Below, one piece after another: positions 11,740-23,233 of a DNA stretch of 64,000 bases. This DNA is from Macrophomina tecta (Eukaryota > Ascomycota > Dothideomycetes > Botryosphaeriales > Botryosphaeriaceae), in NCBI GenBank assembly GCA_024180945.1, contig JAKSGN010000003.1:868001-932000 (forward strand). The letters run 5' to 3'. The position numbers were made by a program, and so were the translations under genes. The stretch's first letter is position 1. Every line of letters begins with the position of its first letter. Under the pieces are notes generated by a model. That model ran no database searches. It saw nothing but the letters and a program-made list of their open reading frames with translations, and had not been told where the DNA came from.

Positions 11740-11898
11740 TGGATCCGCGGGGAATCGAACCCCGGACCACTCCCATTCACGATATCGAACGTGATGTTGA
11801 GTATTGCTAAGGGAGTATTATACTTCAATCTGCGTTAATATTGGATTTCAAGGCGGAATCGGTATTATGTGTTGACTTACCCACTAAACCACAGACCC
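11740..11898 (-). tRNA. tRNA-Ala (anticodon AGC), interrupted twice
   Basis: The mature tRNA (72 nt) assembles from 11898-11881, 11822-11805 and 11775-11740. The acceptor GGGTCTG pairs with CGGATCC and contains the G3-U70 wobble, the alanine identity signal, with A73 as discriminator. The D-stem is GTT/AAT around loop TAGTGGTAT. The anticodon stem CTCCC/GGGAG encloses TT-AGC-A. The T-arm is CGGGG-TTCGATT-CCCCG. A 29-nt intron at 11804-11776 sits after base 37, the normal fungal position. A second insertion of 58 nt (11880-11823) splits the D-loop. Without removing both, no cloverleaf forms. The A box (TGGTTTAGTGG) ends exactly where the second insertion begins and stays intact. Sequence and pairing are seen directly; splicing is inferred. 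Confidence 0.82.
11823..11880 (-). other. Spliceosomal-like GT-AG insertion in the tRNA-Ala D-loop
   Basis: This 58-nt insertion begins GTAAGT, has a TATTAAC branch-like motif at 11840-11834, and ends GAAG. It removes cleanly between G19 and T20 to give a standard nine-base D-loop. An earlier AG (CGCAG) lies only about 5 nt past the branch-like A, too close for usual spliceosomal use. No run of four T occurs inside, so Pol III could read through it. Confidence 0.6.
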
Positions 11899-14184
11899 AT
11901 TGTGTTTCTGATGTCTCACAGTCGACTGGTTTCATAATTATAGAACAGCTCTGCTCTCTTAGTAGCGTGTGCCCAGCCTCAGGCGGCCGGCACATTTCAG
12001 GCTGTCCAACTATAGTGTCCTATGCAACCCAAAGCTACGAGCGCGCTTGATATATGCAGTGGACACTGTGTATTAAACACAATCCCGAGTCGTTCCAAGA
12101 GTTGTCGAATCTTTCTTTCCGGCAACTGCCACTTCGGCGAAACCCCACGATGTCAGCCCAAAACAAATTTGGAACCACAGTGGTAGCAATAAGAATTGCG
12201 GCACATTCTAAGGAACTAAGCGGAAATTATTTGTACCACCTTAAGTTTCCCACTGCGGCCAGACGGGAAGCCGGAATGTCTCACACCTTCTCGACTGCGG
12301 TGGGTCCGAACGCCGGCCTCTACATGTAGCGGTACACCCAACGACCCGTCCAGCCGCCGGTAGCCATCCCGAGCATCCGAACCTGCAGCGACTTCTTGCT
12401 TTCCTCTGATCTGCCTGCTATCCGACGTTTCGCGCATGATTTGTGCAACTCGAAGCAAGGCCGTCCCTCCAGTGCCTCTGTACTCCATATTTCTCTACTT
12501 CCCTCAACCACGCTATTGAATAGGTAAGTTCGCGTCCAGGAACGATGCCGCAGCCGCAAGAATAAGCATTGCGGCACCACGTGGCCGGGCCGGGTTCCTG
12601 ATCAGATCCCCCGCCCTACAACGTCCTAGTGACGTAGCAGCAGCTGCGGAACCACCGGCAGAACAGACAGCCTTGAATTATCTCGGCTGGCAGCTCAAAG
12701 CACACACTACTGATGATTAGCGCTCGCGCGAAGGGGGCCAGGCGGCTATCCGGCACGCGAAAGAATGTTGTATCTCAAAAAGCTTATAACACCCCCTCAC
12801 CCTTGTCGGCTTTGAGCTTTCAGTGTTGTCGATGACGTCGAGACGGCATTTGAGAACGTGCAAGCATAGGGCTTTGATCCGTTCAAAACGTCAGCTTCAT
12901 TAGTGAGGCTCTCGCCTCCGGCAATGTCGGGCTGTCGAGTTGTGATGCAATGTTGCATGATGCGACTTGTGCCGTCTTAATCATACTGACGACGGCGAGG
13001 ATGGCCAGAGTCTTCTATCAAAGCTGGGTCTGGATCAGTCCGTTGCCTTGTTCGCGGTCTGCGGCCAGAGAGTTGCAAGATGTATTTTTGCCATGGTTTT
13101 CCACGCATTCGGAAGACAATCCCTGTGCAGGTACTTGATATTGGTATAAACCTATACCCAAAAAAGATAAAGAGCCCGATTTCATGGCTAAGATGTCACC
13201 GGCATCGGGACTATACCGTCCTCAACTTCATCTTACATCTCCAAGACTGAGGCAAGAGGCCAAACACCCGAATGTTCTGCAATGCTCATCTTCTCGACTA
13301 CCTCGATACTCCATTGCCGCTGCTTACTATCGTCTTCAGACCACCTCAGCACCACCAATTTGAAAGTCCCAGCCGTTCTCCGCCACATTTACACCCTCGC
13401 AGGAAGCTGAGCCAGTTTTAGCATGAATGTGCGCAAGGCGTACAATAGAAACGCAAGCGGCCTTGACGCCACAGCCAAGAGTATGAATATCATTCAGTGT
13501 ATCATTCAGTGTACCGAGGAACCGAGGAATACGAATATCTCACTGCACGCGTGCGCAAGATGCTCGAAACCAGCCGGGGAGACCTATGTGCGTGGTAGAA
13601 ACTGGCTGGATGATGCGCATACCCCAGCAGATCTTTATTTGCCTTCCAAACAAATATCACCGCAGACTCGTTGCCTGATGCAAATATCAAGCTCGTGGTG
13701 GGCGCGAGGTTGTCGGAGCTTAAGAAAATGGATGGGAGATGGCTCCACCGCGGACAAAGAGCTGAAGCAGAGGTTAGAGCTGCTTTCCTGGCCAGCAGAT
13801 AATGCAGCGGCTCACTCAACCTTGAGGGTGCCATAAGTAAGCCTGTGGCATGCCAAACTATGGGTTGTCGTGGTGACAGTCGCCTTTATTGGATTGCGGG
13901 GAAAGTCTCTATGGACGTCCCATCGACTGTGCCGGGCACAGGCGGGATGGCCAGCATGTCACAAGATCGTAAGTTGTTCAGCTGGCCATTTGTGTAAAAT
14001 AATGTTGAATTGGAGTAAGTAACGGTCGCAGTAATTGACGAGCCTGATCTGTTGCAGACGTTGCCCTAAAACATAGAGCGTAAACTTCTATTGCAGCAAT
14101 TCTCCTCTTGCAAGGATACCTTAGCACAGTTATGGCTGGACACGGTTGGATTCTCTGAGCGATTGTTTACCTCATGGTTTACTC
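11899..14184. other. Intergenic, no supported gene
   Basis: Only short open frames. A minus-strand frame at 13502-13834 and an overlapping plus-strand frame at 13423-13836 reach 110-137 residues, but neither has a domain I recognise. I see no further tRNA-like fold here. Confidence 0.45.
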
Positions 14185-17007
14185 TCAACCCTTGCTCTTC
14201 CACCTCACCCTCCCGTCCTCCCTCCTCCAAACCCTCCTCATCCACCTCCTCTTTTTCCTGACCTCCGTCCCCGCAAATTGTCCAGTCCCCTGCACCGACC
14301 CTATGGCCTGCCTATCCGCTCCATACCTCAGCATCTCCTCCCAAACCTCCATCCCATACTCCTCCGCCCCACCGCCGACCACAACCTCCTCCCACGGCGA
14401 CCTTTCCAATCCCGCCCTAAAGTTTGGATCCGCCCCCCAATCCAACAGCAATCCAATCAACCTCGCCCTATCATCCTCCATATCAGCACCCCTCTCTCCC
14501 TCATCATCATCATCATCATCACTATCCTCCTCCTCCCCGCCCATCCCCACCGCCGACGACGCAACCGCAAAATGCAAAAGCGGCGCCGCCCCTCCCTCAA
14601 CCCTCTGCTCCTGAACCCGCAGCCACGTCCTTCCAAGCCGGTACTCGACGTACGGCAGCAACCGCAGCCGCACCGCCAGCGCCATGAACGGCCCGTCCGG
14701 ATGGTCAGCGGCGCCGCGGCACCAGCACCCGCCGTCATCGCAAGGCCCGGAGCGCTGGACGAGCGTTGCCGTGGTGTGCGCGAGGGCGTCCCAGAGCGGC
14801 GTCGTGAGAGTTGGTTCTTTGGGGTCTTCATGGGCGGCGAGGGCGGAGATGTGGCGAATGGCGCGGAGGAGGGGGCTGTTGGGCGTATCATCGTGGATGG
14901 GATTGTAGGAGTGTTTTTCGTCGTTGAGCGAAGGGCCAGGAGCGGTTTTGAGGCGCAAGAGGGAGGCGTGGGCGAGAGAGAGGTGCGGGTTGAAAGGGCT
15001 GTCGCGGTCTGTGAGGTGGGATGATGTGAGGCGCGTCCAGATGTCCGGGCGGTAGAGAAAGTCGCGGACGGCTCGGTGGAGATGGCCGGCTGTGGCGGTA
15101 GCACGGATCGAGGTGGTGCTGTCCGGTGGAGAGACTACGACGAGGCCTTTGCAGTGGCTGTGTAGGCGCCGGCGGATCTGCTCGCATCGCGCGGCTTCTT
15201 GGTTTTGGGAAAGCGGCTCGATGGGATGCTCGTAAGGTAGAGCTGGGTCGTCTTCATCGGCGAAGGAGAGACACAGCAGGTCTATTGGCGCCCTCGCGGC
15301 CCGGATGACCTGGAAGATCTGGGAGGTATGCTCGAGGCGCGCCGGGTCGATGCTGCTCAGTATGTATTCAAACAGAGATTCCAGACCGCTGGGCACACTT
15401 CCAAGTCGTCTCAGAAGATCCGAGAGCCTCTCTCCATCTTGAAGGCCCCGGTTAAGCATGCCAACCACGATACGGGCCCACAAGAAAACACCTGCGGCCT
15501 TATCTGCAGTTTTTTCCACAAGTTCCTGTGCCTGCTTTGGGGACATACTCCGGAGGTAGGTGAAGTCAGGACTCTCCTCCAAGCCGGCCTGCACAAACTG
15601 AACAATATCCGGGCGATTCAGGTCTTCCAGCCGCAGACCAGGTTCAGACCCATAAGCGCCCTTGAAATCGAACCGGGGCTGGCTGCTTAAACATATTTTA
15701 ATGTTGGAATTAAGCGCCAGTTTTTGAAAGAAGACCACTGTTGTTTTGGGGTGCTCTCCGAGCTCGTCAAGACCGTCGACGAAGAAGATGAAGCGTGTGT
15801 CGAGATTATACCTGATCATACGTTCCAGTGCCTGCTGTAGATCGAGCTCTGTCATGTATGAATCAGGCCGTATGCTTATCAGAGTGAACATCTCCCACTC
15901 AATGGGAAAGGTCCTTGCCACGAGCCTGTGATCTTGTGCCAGGGACTTGTAAAGCAGTGTCCGAAGAAGGCGTTTCTTTGATACCTGCTTGGACATCTCG
16001 CGGCTTCCGACAAAACATTGTGCGCGGACCAGTCTTTCGTTTCTAGCCCAGCCGCGGCTCAACTGGACAGTGTGTTCGTGGCCACAGATGTACTTCATGA
16101 GCGTTGATTTGCCTGCGCCTGCCTTGCCAGTTATCCAGTAGACTTGCTTTTCTGCTTCCTTTCCCAGCCAGTCACTAAAGCCAGACCACCGACTTTGTTC
16201 GGGTAGGGGTTCCTGAAAAATCCAGCGAAGTGTGTTCGCGCAGGGCTGGTGGATTTCATCCTCTTGGCTATCGATTCCGTGAAACCATAGAGTCAAAAGG
16301 ATACTCGCCTCGAACTCCTCGCTCGAGGCAAGCTCAAAGGCATCTACGGCGGATCTGGGATTTCTTCTGATGGCCTCTTGGATATCTGAGTAATACACGG
16401 CGTTCTTCTCCAGGCAGTCCAAGAACCTTTGGCCGTTTTTGCTGTTCTGGACGGTTACACTCTGCAGAAGCGGGACTTGGCACCCCAGCCGGGCCTGTAA
16501 CCCCCTTTTCTACTTGTGAGCGAGGACTCGATGCGATCAAAAAGGGTCAGAGTCTTACCTCAACGCCGAAATAGTGAGAACGACGAGCCGGGACCGCCAA
16601 TCTCCAAGACTGTTCTGTAACCGCCCAATCTCCTCAGGACTCCAGATTGTCTCGAGTGCTTCTCTAAAGCTCTCGAACTTTTCTTTCCTACACATACGAC
16701 GCCCCCTCAACTTTCGCACGGCGTGGACGAGTGCTTCCGCCGCGGCGCCACACTCGTCGCACACGATCCGAATCTGCTTCTCGGTCTCGGAGGCAAGTTG
16801 GCCAGGCCCGCTCCCGCTACGGGCCTCATCAATTTCCCGGCCGTAGTTCAGTAGCTCCTCGGCGATTGTCAAGGTTTCTTCTGACTCTCGCTGCAATTCT
16901 CCGCTTTTCGATCTTCGGATCCTCGAATCTGTGGACAGCAGCGCGGCGGAAAAGTCGGCGAACTGCACTGCCGCCGCTGCCATTCCCAGCGGCGTGGATG
17001 ATTCCAT
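14185..17007 (-). CDS. NACHT (NLR-like) STAND protein
   Basis: Two exons on the minus strand, 17007-16559 and 16459-14185, give 907 aa. The N-terminal ~150 residues are a helical domain of the type found before fungal NACHT domains (RLQNSLGDWRSRLVVLTISA). The NACHT NTPase follows with Walker A GKAGAGKST, Walker B FIFFVDGLDEL and a downstream KICLSSQPRFDF sensor region. Further C-terminal motifs include AAGVFLWARIVVGMLNRGLQ and, near the end, an acidic run (EEEDSDDDDDDEGE) and one ankyrin-like unit (LIGLLLDWGADPNFRAG). Fungal NLRs act in non-self recognition and regulated cell death. The start is the first in-frame ATG (MESSTPLG). The junction is odd: the first CAG acceptor would give an immediate stop, and frame is kept only by the AG two bases later. 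Either a tandem acceptor is used or the gene is damaged. Confidence 0.8.
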
Positions 17008-17781
17008 GTTGTTGCTTGAAAGGTATTTTGACCCCGGGAAAGGGGATGGAGAGGACTGCTTGATGGTTCTGGTTGTGGGAGCTGCCCGCAGGGGGGTGCG
17101 CGCGCTTCTTACGCGGCAGGTCCTCCGTGCAGCTGACGTGGTGGGCACGATTGCGCGCGAGTGGCTGAGTACTTCTATTCCGTGCTTTTGCAGCTTGAAA
17201 TCGAACTCTACATCCAATGAAGATGCGCAGGGATTGCTGTTTGTCGGAAGCGGTGGCGGAGTGGGGTCCAAGGGAGCGGCTCGGACGTGGCATTGCTCCA
17301 CCGCCACACTGGGATCCCACCGCCCACGCTTCGGGTAACATACGCGCGCACGCTGTCAGCCCAAACCTACTGGCAGCTTATTGGAGTATACCAGGATGGA
17401 TTGTATTTTGGTTAACTGACTAGCTCACATACATAAGAAACATCGCCCAGATGTATCATATATTTTTGATATAAAATAATCTAGCAAATACTCCCTTTCG
17501 CAGTTGTACATAGCATAGACCGATTCCGAGTTCGCGACGATCATGTCTTTCAGGCTATATAGCCTATTGGCATGCCTTTTTCCCCCCCTTATTTTCTTTT
17601 GGCCTTTACTACGGTGAGTTAAGGGAAATGGCTTGTGGAAAGCCGTATGAAGCTGAAAAAAACATTTTCATCAGTGTGAAATAAGACCTGGCAGCATTTT
17701 TCCGGCGTCATACCACACACGATCTAGTACTTATCATCGTCCGCGGCTTACGGGCGAAAAAACAGAACAAGCCCTCCAGTT
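17008..17781. other. Intergenic, NLR promoter side
   Basis: Holds the 5' region of the NACHT gene and the 3' end of the acyltransferase gene, both on the minus strand. Open frames continue upstream of the NACHT ATG but lack an ATG start. Nothing else is supported. Confidence 0.5.
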
Positions 17782-19286
17782 TCATTGGCATCTCACCTCA
17801 GCCCATTTAGCCAGCTCCTCATCCTGCAGCAGCCTTTCCATACAGCTCTTCTCCAACCCAAGATAGACTTCCATTCCTTCCTCGGGATCATCCTTCGGCC
17901 GCTGAGGAAGGAAGAAGATGTACCCGTCAAATACCGGAGTTGCCCACCTCAATGCCTGCAGCTGCCCAAATCCAAAGTCCCACGTCCGGTAAGCCGAAAC
18001 CACGCGCCAGTTCGTCACCACCGCATCGATTCCCTTGATGATGTCCAAATTAAATTGGATGCCAGTCCGATGTGGAAAAGACGCCACGTAGTCCATAGTA
18101 CTCTTGATGATGTCCCACGAGCGCCACTTATTCACGGCCGCCCGCACGAGGACCGCATGCTCTGGCAGCGAACCCGGCGCGAGAAGGCGGTCCAAGCTCG
18201 TCTCGACGCAGGAGAAAGACACCGTATTACCCGGATAGGTGTCGGGCACGGGCGGCTTGACGTAGTCGCGGACGTTGAGCGAGTGCTCGAGTACGACGGG
18301 GTGGCACATGTCCGCAGCGAGTCCGAGGAAGTCCAGGCGCGATCGCGCCACGCACCGCCACATCAGTGCTGCGACTGCGTCGCAAGTTGATATCCATTGA
18401 TCGGGCTTACCGGTGGAGGCTGCTGCCTTCAGAGCCGCAAGGCTGCTTGTCCGGAAGTGGAAGATGGCTTGGCCCATGTCTCCTGGCTCGAGGTCTACTG
18501 AAGGGGTCTCGTCAGCGTACTTGAGGGAGCGTAGTTTCGCCTCTACCTCCGGGATGCGGTCCCTAGGAAGTGGCGTGGTCGAGTTTAGCCTGGAGATATC
18601 CAGGCAACTGGGATCGAATTGAGAAGGCAGAGTGCCTGTAGTGATGGCCCTGGTGTTGGCAGCCCATCTGCATTCTTAGTGAGTGAACATAAAAAAATAA
18701 TTTTTTTTTTTTTTTGGTAAATCAGCTGATCATACCTGCTCATTACAGCATCCAGTCCCTTTGCATCAACGCAAATGTGATGTACAACTGTGCCGATGAT
18801 GAGGCCGCCGCTGATGAAATTGAGCTGTACCATTGTGACCGGAACCCCCTTCTCGGGCGTTGGCACCGAACATGGGGTAAAACCTGGAGGCAAGAGCCGC
18901 TCATTCAGCTCTGACGCTGGGAAATTACGCTGCTCGAGCTCGGAATAAGACGGAAAGTCCGTATGCTCCAGGTAATTGATTTCAACGGGAAAGTTGGCTT
19001 GGTCCGTGGAGCGCCGAACAAAGAGCTTGCCTTTTGAATCTGTCTCAAGAAGACCAGCAAGGGAACGATATTCAGCCATGGTAATCTGCAGGCCCTGGCA
19101 CACATTTGCAATGACGAACTCGCGATCGGTGTCTTGGTCGAGCCTATAGGTTGAAGTGATTGGCACGCCCATCTTGGGCATCACGCAGTCCAGATCGCTG
19201 ACGGGAAACACCTCTTCTCCAAGCTCTTTCTCCAGGTCAACCACCTCGATCTTCCTCGTTTCCTTCCGTGGTTGACTGTGAGGCAT
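17782..19286 (-). CDS. BAHD-type acyltransferase (transferase family)
   Basis: Two exons on the minus strand, 19286-18736 and 18667-17782, give 478 aa, a normal length for the family. The catalytic HHxxxD motif is present as VVHHICVDAKG near residue 168, and the structural DFGWG motif appears as DFGFG near residue 413. The intron (18735-18668) starts GTATG, carries a run of 15 A in the transcript and joins S-R-W at a conserved spot. These enzymes move acyl groups from CoA to hydroxyls or amines; trichothecene 3-O-acetyltransferase is a fungal example. Substrate cannot be read from sequence. No polyketide synthase, NRPS or terpene cyclase adjoins it, so a metabolite cluster is not evident. The start is the first ATG before the conserved EVVDLEKELGEEVFPVSDLD region; an upstream in-frame GTG was rejected. 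Confidence 0.88.
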
Positions 19287-20950
19287 CTTGGATTTCTTTG
19301 TTGCTGGACTTCGAGGGCTACGATGAAGAGTTGGTTTGTCAATTTCGAGCGGATTCCATTGCCGGAATTGCCCTTGCAATAAATACACAGGCACAGTCTC
19401 TCTATGTGCTGTGCCTCATCACCCCTGGCGCTCAGAATCCCACGGCCCCGAGTGACACGTCTCGGCCTTATCAAGGTGGATTCAGAGGCCATATAAGGAG
19501 GGGGTCCGTCCCGATGCTTTGGGTAACGACAGTGCCGCAGTGGGTCCCACCAATGGGATCAAGTAATTCTTGTCTGTGCGGTCGGAGTCACGACCTTCTT
19601 TCTCGCAAATTACTCCGCCCCATACTACATACGAAGGCTGCCAGAGCAAGACTGCGGACAGTGAGCGCTTATACCTTCCGAGTTTTGATTCGACCCTAGT
19701 CACGTCAGCTCCCTTTCAGGAAGCATGATTCTCATTGAAGTTTAGATCGGAGAGTTTTAAAGTGCAGCAGGCTGGTGATGACTCCTTGTCACAATGTTCA
19801 GACCTCATGGCGCCAAGCGAGCCGAGCGCCCCATCTCACAGTCAGGATACTTGTGGAGCTGACAGCAAGGTGGCGGGAAAGCCCGCAGGGTATAGAGCTC
19901 AAGGAGACATCCGTGTTGTTACTTGAAGAGCATGCCTTGGGAGAAATCACAATCGCTCGGGAACGGCGGGAGTCAACGCCCAGTTCATGATAATGCCATG
20001 GTGTTGAGCTCAGGAAGAGATGATAAAGGAATCAGTCGGCCCGATCCGCGGCGGATAGAAGCGCCATTGGAGCGTACATTGCCGAGGTCGGCTCGAGAAA
20101 TTCGGCGCAGTGGAGCAAAAAGGTAGCTATGAAAGGCAGCTCATTCCTTCCCTTTCCGCTGTTGTTTGCGGAACTCGACGCGGGTATCTGGAATTAATTG
20201 GACTCATATATCCAGGGCCCTGCCTCAAAGTCCCACAATAGCATAAACGTACATGGGGCGGTGGAGGAAGAAACCACGTATGCGAGTAACGTTCGTTTTT
20301 GAAACATTGCGCTCGTAAAGTTTGCCGATTAGCCATAGATGGTTTTGCCTTGGCTGCTACAACTGCACTGGACGAGACTGTGTTCCTCACGCTGCGTCCA
20401 ATAGACACTGCTGTTTCATTTAATATGGCTCTTCAGTATGCTCTTTGGCTTCTTCAACACACTTCTGTGCTTCACGAGCCCTATGCGCGAAATGCTCCAG
20501 CACGAGTATTATGCTGTTGATTTTTCTTTTCACGGGCAACTTGGATGGGAAATTGCCCATCACCGCCTCATCTCAAAACGCATCAGCAAGACCGAAGCGA
20601 TTGCTACCGAGGTTTACAACCAGTGGCAGGCTAAATACAAATCGACCTAGCCTGACTTCCAACATAAGTCACGTCGTTCGTCCATTATACCAAACTGGGA
20701 ACACCACTCAGTACGGCGGTAGAGTAGCAGCGGAAGCTGTTGTTCAAGGTTTGTTTTGATCAGGGCCTGAAGTTCATGGCGGGGGCCATGTACCCCCAAA
20801 GTGACCGGCTCTGGTGTTGGATCTGGAGGGTAGAGGCTAAGCTAGTAAGTACAACGCAAATCTTTCGGAAGCAAGGGTTGATCGCATGGTGCGCAGGGAC
20901 CAGAGCCGGCCCACAAGCAGGCCAAAAATGTGTCAGAGTAAAACAAAAAA
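19287..20950. other. Intergenic, no supported gene
   Basis: Begins with the promoter side of the acyltransferase gene. Small open frames occur, the least noise-like being plus 20438-20650 (70 residues, FNTLLCFTSPMREMLQHEYY). It has no domain I know and is not called a gene. A run of A at 20945-20950 is the Pol III terminator of the 5S gene. Confidence 0.45.
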
Positions 20951-21069
20951 ACGTACAACAGCCGGGATTCCCCAATGGTCACCCACTTGAGTACTAATCG
21001 GCCGGTTCGCAGCTTGAGTACGGCTGAGCGGACGGGAAGCCCTATATTCTGCGACCTATGGTCGTATGT
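20951..21069 (-). rRNA. 5S ribosomal RNA
   Basis: A complete 119-nt fungal 5S sequence on the minus strand. It begins ACATACGACCATAGG, contains GGGCTTCCCGTCCGCTCAGC and GTGGGTGACCA, and ends GGCTGTTGTACGT directly before T6 (20950-20945), the Pol III stop. Helix I pairs apart from one A-C mismatch. Another helix shows matched changes, TCGCAG with CTGCGA, arguing that the copy is functional. A single dispersed 5S gene is the usual arrangement in Pezizomycotina. Unlike the two tRNA genes in this window, it contains no insertion. Confidence 0.93.
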
Positions 21070-23233
21070 GAGGACTATTGCACCAAAAAATTCTCATATA
21101 CCCAAAATTATCACAATTCCACGCTCGGGCGTGAGCTTGCACTTGCGAACAAGCACACCCGTTTGGATATGACTTTTTCCCAAAACCGTTTCACACATTT
21201 GCCAAAGTGCTAGGGCATAGATGGAAATGCGGCGAAACGGCGAAGTGATGTTCTTCCTGAATGTCCACTGGGCTCGTCAAAGCATCTGCTTGTGGTATTT
21301 GTGAAAGCCAAGCTAGATCACTGAATGCCATCCGTATTGAATTGATGGCCTTGCCATTACACATACAGCCTAAGCTCTAGGACAGACTACACCCCGAGGC
21401 CGTCGCCGCCGTCGTCACAATGGCCGAAGCACGGCCTAGTGTGGGCGTGCCGCAACCAGCGGTAAATTCCGCAGACACAGTAGTAGAGTAAGTAGTCGAC
21501 AAAATCCGCAGCTGAATATGGAAATACAAGCATCCTGGATGCCGTTATCTCAAAGATTTAACAAAGTGGCGGCATAGAGAAGCAAGAGACAGTGCTCTAG
21601 TTGCAAATTCTATCTTCCATGTCCAATGCTTCGTCAATTACGTGTTTCGCCGGTTGCTTGCGGCGTGCGGGGGTCGTGATTCGTTGGTCGTTCTAGCTTG
21701 TCTATTGAAGGATTACGAAGTACTGTCGCGTAAATCAAGCAGTTGACACAGGTGCGGAAACTACAGACTATTTTTAGCACTGTACTCTGTTGACGATGGC
21801 TGACTGGAGCGAGTGGTAGTGATGTTCCTATGAAAATATGTCAACTGTAGAAGGGGACCACTTCGGGCCGGCTTGGTGCGCCTTGGTGCTGGAATGCGTC
21901 GTCTGGGGGGCTACTGAGGATCAACTGGTGATTACTGAGAATTTCGGTTAACCACTGAAGTCAGCGTTTGAGTGGGTGGGCCGATGCGTTTCCTCTCCGC
22001 CGCACTAAGACGCAAGTGTGGATAACTTAGCAGTACATGTACGGATATGGGTAGGTACCAATATTTTCTGTTAGCCTCAAAGCTGACCACTTCCGACGTG
22101 GAATAAGAATTCATATTCCGTGATGTCTCTGAACCGCGCACTTACCTCCCTCCTTTCACCACCTCAGTATGTGAGACAAGCGGCGGCTTCGCATCACGCG
22201 TCGCAACACCAGTACACGTGTCTCACAGTATCTGCAGACAGCACCGTATCCTCCTTCTAATCCGGTACGTGTGTAGAGGCGGCTTGCGGGTGTTGTGAAC
22301 CTCCGAACTCCGGGCTGTTGCGGCGAAGGATGTGTTGCACAATTTGTATCTCGCAGGGCTGACCCGTTAAGGGAAAAACAAGGATAGCGCTACATCAAAC
22401 CCGGAGTACGGAAAAGACGGCAATCTTCCGAACCAGCAGGGAAAAGAGTCCGGGACGTTGGCGCGTCACCCGAGACGACCAGATGCAGTGAAGGGAGGGG
22501 GAATAATCGGAAGCGTCCCCAACACAGCACAGCCTGCTGCGTTCCGCCAATCTGCGCCAGAAAGTATGATAGATAAGCGACCACACTCTGGTCACAAATA
22601 CCAGCAGAAATACGGATTCAGAGCGCTCCTCGGTCTTGGGATGATTGATTTGCGGCGAGGGACGTGGAGACATGGTGGCGATGTTGTCACGCCTAGTGGT
22701 CGCTTACTTGCTTCCCCCCCCCCCATCGCCAAATCTCAGACAGATAGTCCTTGGTCATAGGCAAAATCGTACGATTTTTGATACCGCTGCTGACGTACGC
22801 CGGGTTGAACAGAGCGCTTCAGCGCTTCGCCACAACTCATTCGTTTCCAATCGCCGCGTGATTTCCGCTTGATCCCGATGCTTTCTCCAACATATTTCTC
22901 GGCGTGTAATGGCCAAGGCATCAAGGACCTCAACGTCGCCACTTTACATGATCTTTGAAATTCCCGGTTTTTCATTAGATACCTCACTCGCTATGCGTTG
23001 CTATGGGAGTCCAAATCCTTGCCTTTTGTAAAACGAAGAGAAAAGATGCAAGAGAAAAACCGGCTCTCAGACGGTATCATGCGCACTTACTGAAAAGAAG
23101 GGGGGATAACGGGTTCATTTCCTTGACGTCCAATACTTCCACCACCAAAATTCTTCCCCCTCCTTTCTAGTTTAAACATGACCAAAATACTACAAATCCG
23201 CTGTACGTGCAAAGAAAAACCGAATGGTGCAGA
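21070..23233. other. AT-richer intergenic region, no supported gene
   Basis: Open frames are short and scattered over both strands. A run of 11 C lies at 22714-22724. The right end is the 3' side of the NADPH oxidase gene. I see no RNA gene, terminal inverted repeats or transposase remnant. Confidence 0.45.

Noticed and set aside
11830..11880. Shorter D-loop insertion ending at CGCAG (51 nt)
   Set aside because: It would leave a D-loop of about 16 bases; ending at GAAG gives the standard loop and a better branch-to-AG distance.
13423..13836. Overlapping frames of 137 (plus) and 110 (minus, 13502-13834) residues
   Set aside because: No domain or splice support on either strand.
17008..17307. 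Upstream extension of the NACHT protein by 100 residues
   Set aside because: The frame has no ATG in this part (it opens with GTG), and the extra residues are low-complexity.
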